NCBI GenBank assembly: GCA_031119595.1
Contig: JAVHXX010000186.1
Coordinates: forward strand, 1 to 7,408
Direction of reading: 5' to 3'
From: Patulibacter sp.
Lineage (GTDB): Bacteria > Actinomycetota > Thermoleophilia > Solirubrobacterales > Solirubrobacteraceae
DNA length: 7,408 bases
A model generated the notes under the pieces. That model saw nothing but the letters and a program-made list of their open reading frames with translations. It did no database searches and was not told the DNA's origin. Shown piece by piece: positions 5,347 through 7,408 of the stretch. Numbering within the stretch: the stretch's first letter is position 1; every line of letters starts with the position of its first letter. The position numbers and the translations under genes are program-made.

Positions 5347-5802
5347 ATGGCACTCACCTCGCTCTCAACCACCGTCCCGCCCCTCACGCTGCTGCATGAC
5401 CCGAACTCGGTCCGCTCGGAGTACGCCCTCCAGGCGCTCCAGCTCGGCAACCGCCAGTTCGACGTCCGTCATGTCACGTTCGCCGGCGGGCATCTCAGCG
5501 AGGACGAGCTCCGTGATCTCACCTTCCGCCTGGCGGGCGATCGCGTCGATGCCCTCGTGCGCCGCGGCCGTCGCTACCGCGCCCTCGATCTCGACCTCGA
5601 CGGCGCCGACGCGGAGACCGTCATCAGCACCCTCGTCGATCATCCGGAGCTGCTCGCCACCCCGATCCTCGACGACGGCATGCTCGCCATGATCGGCAAC
5701 TCCACGGAGCGCGCCGAGGCCTGGGCCGTCACCGGCCACTGCGCCGACGCCCGCCCCACCTTCAGCATTCCCGCGCTGAAGGTCACGCGCGAAGCCGCCT
5801 GA
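5347..5802 (+). CDS. ArsC-like protein lacking the catalytic cysteine
   Basis: This 151-residue protein is a paralogue of the ArsC-like protein at 1-317. Shared blocks include ELRDLTFRLAGDRVDALVRR (54-73), TLVDHPELL..PILDDG (95-111), AMIG (114-117) and RAEAWAVTGH (122-131). The active site is altered. E. coli ArsC reads HNPACGTSR with catalytic Cys12; here the segment is HDPNSVRSE (17-25), placing Ser21 at the cysteine position. Of the three oxyanion-binding arginines, the Arg60 equivalent is kept (Arg72), but Arg94 and Arg107 are replaced by Thr105 and Asn118. The only cysteine is Cys132, near the C-terminus, followed by a tail of about 20 residues absent from the relative. Arsenate reduction is therefore unlikely. 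A binding or Spx-like regulatory role is possible but not shown. ATG 5347 is chosen for its TAGCGT box. Confidence 0.85.
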   Translation: MALTSLSTTVPPLTLLHDPNSVRSEYALQALQLGNRQFDVRHVTFAGGHLSEDELRDLTFRLAGDRVDALVRRGRRYRALDLDLDGADAETVISTLVDHPELLATPILDDGMLAMIGNSTERAEAWAVTGHCADARPTFSIPALKVTREAA

Positions 5803-5814
5803 TCCACGACACGG

Positions 5815-5838
5815 CCGGAGGCGCCGCGGCGGCTCCGG
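5815..5838 (+). terminator. GC-rich hairpin downstream of the degenerate ArsC-like gene
   Basis: CCGGAG (5815-5820) pairs with CTCCGG (5833-5838). After one G-G mismatch the stem continues for 3 more pairs around a 4-nt loop. It starts 12 nt after the stop and has no T-run. A terminator role is plausible but not certain. Confidence 0.4.
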
Positions 5839-5907
5839 GTAACCGCTGCCGTGGACGTGGGTGCCCCGCACTTCAGGTGACCCTCGTCGCGACCGACTCC
5901 GGGTGGA

Positions 5908-6468
5908 GTGACGACCGAGTTCGAGCCTCCGGCCCCGCCGGCCACCGCGGACTCTGACCGTCATACGCGCCCCTCGCATCCGAGCGCCTGGCGTCGCGCG
6001 TTCGGGTTGGCCGCCGTCCCGATCCTGCTCACCGGCGGGTTCTACGCCGCGCTGATCTGGCTCGGCTTCGACCCGGAGTCGACCCAGGCCTTCGACGTCC
6101 TGTTCTGGTGCTGGATCGGCGGCTCGATCGGCTTCGCGATCGCCACCGGAGCCGTCGCCGGACCGGGCCGCGGAACGGTGGCGACCTTCCTCGTCTGGGC
6201 GGCGGTGTCGCTCTTGCTCTCGGCGCTGTTCGGAACGGGCTGCCCGTTGGACCTGGGTTCCGCGCCGCACGTCCACGCCGGCCTCGCGTATCTCGGCCCG
6301 ACCGACCAGTGCTCCGACGGGCGTGACGCATCGACCTACGGGGGACTGCAGCAGTTCACCGTGATCGCCGGCGCGCCCCTCACCGTCATCGCCGGGGTGT
6401 CGGGGGTGGTGGCGAACGCGGCTCGGCGGGTGCGGAGACGCCACGCCACACGTCGAGCGGCCGGCTGA
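5908..6468 (+). CDS. Four-helix membrane protein of unknown function
   Basis: This is a 186-residue protein with no recognised family. A polar, Pro-rich N-terminus of about 30 residues (MTTEFEPPAPPATADS...) is followed by four hydrophobic segments at roughly 32-54, 62-85, 90-110 and 150-171. The C-terminus is strongly basic (RRVRRRHATRRAAG) and probably cytoplasmic. The loop between helices 3 and 4 (about 111-149) carries Cys112 and Cys135; with both termini inside, it would face outward and the pair could form a disulfide. GTG 5908 is the first start after an in-frame TGA at 5878-5880; the purine-rich GGGTGGA directly before it is a poor Shine-Dalgarno sequence and no TAG[GC][GC]T box is present, so the start is less certain than for its neighbours. 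It is convergent with the minus-strand gene at 6528-6989. Confidence 0.72.
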   Translation: MTTEFEPPAPPATADSDRHTRPSHPSAWRRAFGLAAVPILLTGGFYAALIWLGFDPESTQAFDVLFWCWIGGSIGFAIATGAVAGPGRGTVATFLVWAAVSLLLSALFGTGCPLDLGSAPHVHAGLAYLGPTDQCSDGRDASTYGGLQQFTVIAGAPLTVIAGVSGVVANAARRVRRRHATRRAAG

Positions 6469-6527
6469 CATCGTCGACCGCGGCTCACGTCGCCCGGACC
6501 ACCTGCGCAGCGGAATGCCCCGGCTGG

Positions 6528-6989
6528 TCACGCGGCCTCGGCTTCGTCCTGCCGCTGCTCGTATACGCGTTGGAGTTCCAGTTCCTGTGGGTCGACCTCG
6601 AAGGTGCCGCCGGCCTTGGCGACATCCCACGCGGCGTCGACCAGCGGCCAGATCGTCTTGGCCTCGTCGCGACTGAGCATGGTGCGCCAGCCGCGGAACA
6701 CCGCGCTGAGCGCGTTGATGCGCGGCGTCTCGACGTAGTCGCAGGGGTCGTCGGAGATCGTCTTGCCGTCCCAGTCGTAGAAGAAGGTGCGGCCGTCGGT
6801 GGCGATGTGGAGGTAGCGGCGCGTGCTCTGGTGCTTGTACGCGTGCGCGCGAACGCCGTCGCTCAGTTCGAGTTCGCCCATCCACATGAACCAGCCCGTG
6901 AGCTCGGGGCCGACCATCGCCAGGATCGGCCGCCACTCGGGCCGGTCGTGGTTGACGTACTCACCTTGGAATCGCTGCGGCTTGGGCAT
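6528..6989 (-). CDS. Uncharacterised soluble protein (VNHDRPEW... protein)
   Basis: I do not recognise the family. From ATG 6989 the product is 153 residues, starting MPKPQRFQGEYVNHDRPEW. It has no signal peptide or membrane segment. It is rich in Trp and aromatic residues in the first half (TGWFMWMGELELSDG, RRYLHIATDGRTFFYDWDG), a pattern suggesting a small beta-rich domain. The second half looks helical (NALSAVFRGWRTML, DEAKTIWPLVDAAWDVAKAGG), and the end is acidic (QRQDEAEAA). The same frame also offers ATG 7010 and GTG 7019. 6989 is preferred because MPKP begins the protein-like sequence, but no start has a clear Shine-Dalgarno sequence or TAG[GC][GC]T box. Codon composition matches the other genes. 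The balanced residue use and lack of low complexity make it a convincing gene; its role is unknown. Confidence 0.78.
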   Translation of the reverse strand: MPKPQRFQGEYVNHDRPEWRPILAMVGPELTGWFMWMGELELSDGVRAHAYKHQSTRRYLHIATDGRTFFYDWDGKTISDDPCDYVETPRINALSAVFRGWRTMLSRDEAKTIWPLVDAAWDVAKAGGTFEVDPQELELQRVYEQRQDEAEAA

Positions 6990-7048
6990 GCCCCGACCAT
7001 CGCGAACCATTCGCGCCACGGGTCACCACGACCGCACCAACTCAGCCT

Positions 7049-7321
7049 CAAACCACGCACGACTTCGCGCACGGCACGCCGCCACCGACCTGAACCCAAA
7101 GAACCTCGCCACGTAAACCGAGGATCTTTGTGTGTCGCTTCCGAGCCCGCCCCGACCCAAACCACGCACACACGCCACCATCCCGCGACGGCATAGCCGC
7201 CGCGCCCGTGCCCTCCACCCGGCCCGAACCCTCAGCAGAAGACCACCCGACCCGAAGGGCGCACACACTCCGCCACTCCGCGTCGGCGTAGCCGCCGCGG
7301 CCGCGTCCCTCCACCCCGGCC
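7049..7321. repeat. Diverged direct repeats of about 75 bp, period about 95-110 bp
   Basis: Copy A (7153-7224) and copy B (7248-7321) align along their length at roughly three quarters identity by eye. Both start CGACCC, contain GCACACAC and a core with GTCGGCGTAGCCGCCGCG in B and GACGGCATAGCCGCCGCG in A, and end CCCTCCACCC(C)GGCC. In both, the core can form a CGGC/GCCG hairpin whose loop differs (ATA in A, GTA in B). An exact 12-mer, CAAACCACGCAC, at 7049-7060 and 7158-7169 hints at a third, mostly lost copy. Confidence 0.65.
7098..7129. terminator. Isolated bidirectional stem-loop
   Basis: AAAGAACCTCG (7098-7108) pairs with CGAGGATCTTT (7119-7129), 10 of 11 bp, with a 10-nt loop. Both strands end in a short T-rich stretch (CTTT on plus, TTCTTT on minus), which is unusual in such GC-rich DNA and resembles a bidirectional terminator. 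No gene in the window ends at it. It may serve a gene beyond the right edge or be a remnant. Confidence 0.5.
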
Positions 7322-7408
7322 GCGAAGCCGGCCGGAGGGGAGGGGGCGTGCCTTGACGGCACCTTGCGACCGCAGGGCGAGAGGGCCAGCGAACGACCGA
7401 AAGGGTGT

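Larger units (their letters stand above)
6990..7408. other. Gene-free right end of the window
   Basis: No gene is supported in these roughly 420 bases. The stretch holds the upstream region of the minus-strand gene, an isolated stem-loop (7098-7129), diverged direct repeats (7049-7321) and an unexplained tail from about 7350 with CACCTT near 7360 and AAGGGTG at 7401-7407. Open frames on the minus strand here encode repetitive Gly/Arg-rich sequence and follow the repeats rather than a gene-like pattern. Confidence 0.55.

Noticed and set aside
5365..6936. 523-codon open frame on the minus strand
   Set aside because: It crosses the antisense of the ArsC-like gene and the membrane protein and overlaps a better minus-strand gene in another frame. 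Its product is Arg/Gly-rich without domain features.
6570..7196. 208-codon open frame on the plus strand
   Set aside because: It is antisense to the gene at 6528-6989 and continues into repeat DNA, so it looks like a shadow.
7049..7321. CRISPR-like array
   Set aside because: Repeat copies are long, diverged and only two or three in number, with no uniform spacers and no cas genes.
7023..7362. Two overlapping minus-strand open frames over the terminal repeats
   Set aside because: Both encode Gly/Arg/Ala-rich sequence that mirrors the DNA repeats, overlap each other, and have no start signal or family features.
7350..7408. Possible RNA gene or further repeat copy at the right edge
   Set aside because: CACCTT and AAGGGTG could pair imperfectly, and GACCGAAAGGG resembles the start of copy B, but the match is weak and the window ends before it can be judged.

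Overview
The window is very GC-rich, with G or C at most third codon positions. Genes run on both strands and most intergenic gaps are short. There are no rRNA or tRNA genes, no transposase, no phage genes and no CRISPR array. Composition, protein style (ISPAGEIGP-type propeller-like proteins, Ala-rich membrane proteins) and -10 boxes placed right against start codons suggest a high-GC actinobacterium. The class Thermoleophilia (Solirubrobacterales) is my best guess, but that is an inference and no marker gene is present.

Layout, left to right. (1) 1-317: 3' part of an ArsC/Spx-family gene with the expected arginines. (2) 454-687: a 77-residue RraB-like protein. (3) 760-2154 and 2243-3532: two tandem paralogues of an unrecognised, probably beta-propeller-like family. 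The first starts with an export-like hydrophobic segment and the second does not. (4) 3586-3801, minus strand: a 71-residue Ala-rich two-helix membrane protein, convergent with the second paralogue. (5) 3977-5014: an aldo/keto reductase with an intact catalytic tetrad, divergent from the small membrane protein. (6) 5015-5346: a gene-free, extremely GC-rich stretch holding a two-copy tandem repeat and a perfect 13-bp inverted repeat. (7) 5347-5802: a second ArsC-like protein in which the catalytic cysteine and two of three active-site arginines are replaced. (8) 5908-6468: a four-helix membrane protein. (9) 6528-6989, minus strand: an unrecognised soluble protein. (10) 6990-7408: gene-free, with diverged direct repeats and an isolated stem-loop.

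The genes do not form one recognisable pathway. The strongest signal linking them is regulatory. Five genes on both strands carry TAG[GC][GC]T upstream, and in four of these it lies 6-7 nt before the start codon, which predicts leaderless mRNAs. The aldo/keto reductase is the exception, with about 25 nt of leader and a good Shine-Dalgarno sequence. The most unusual protein is the degenerate ArsC-like one. Its scaffold matches the canonical relative at the left edge closely, but its chemistry appears to be lost.
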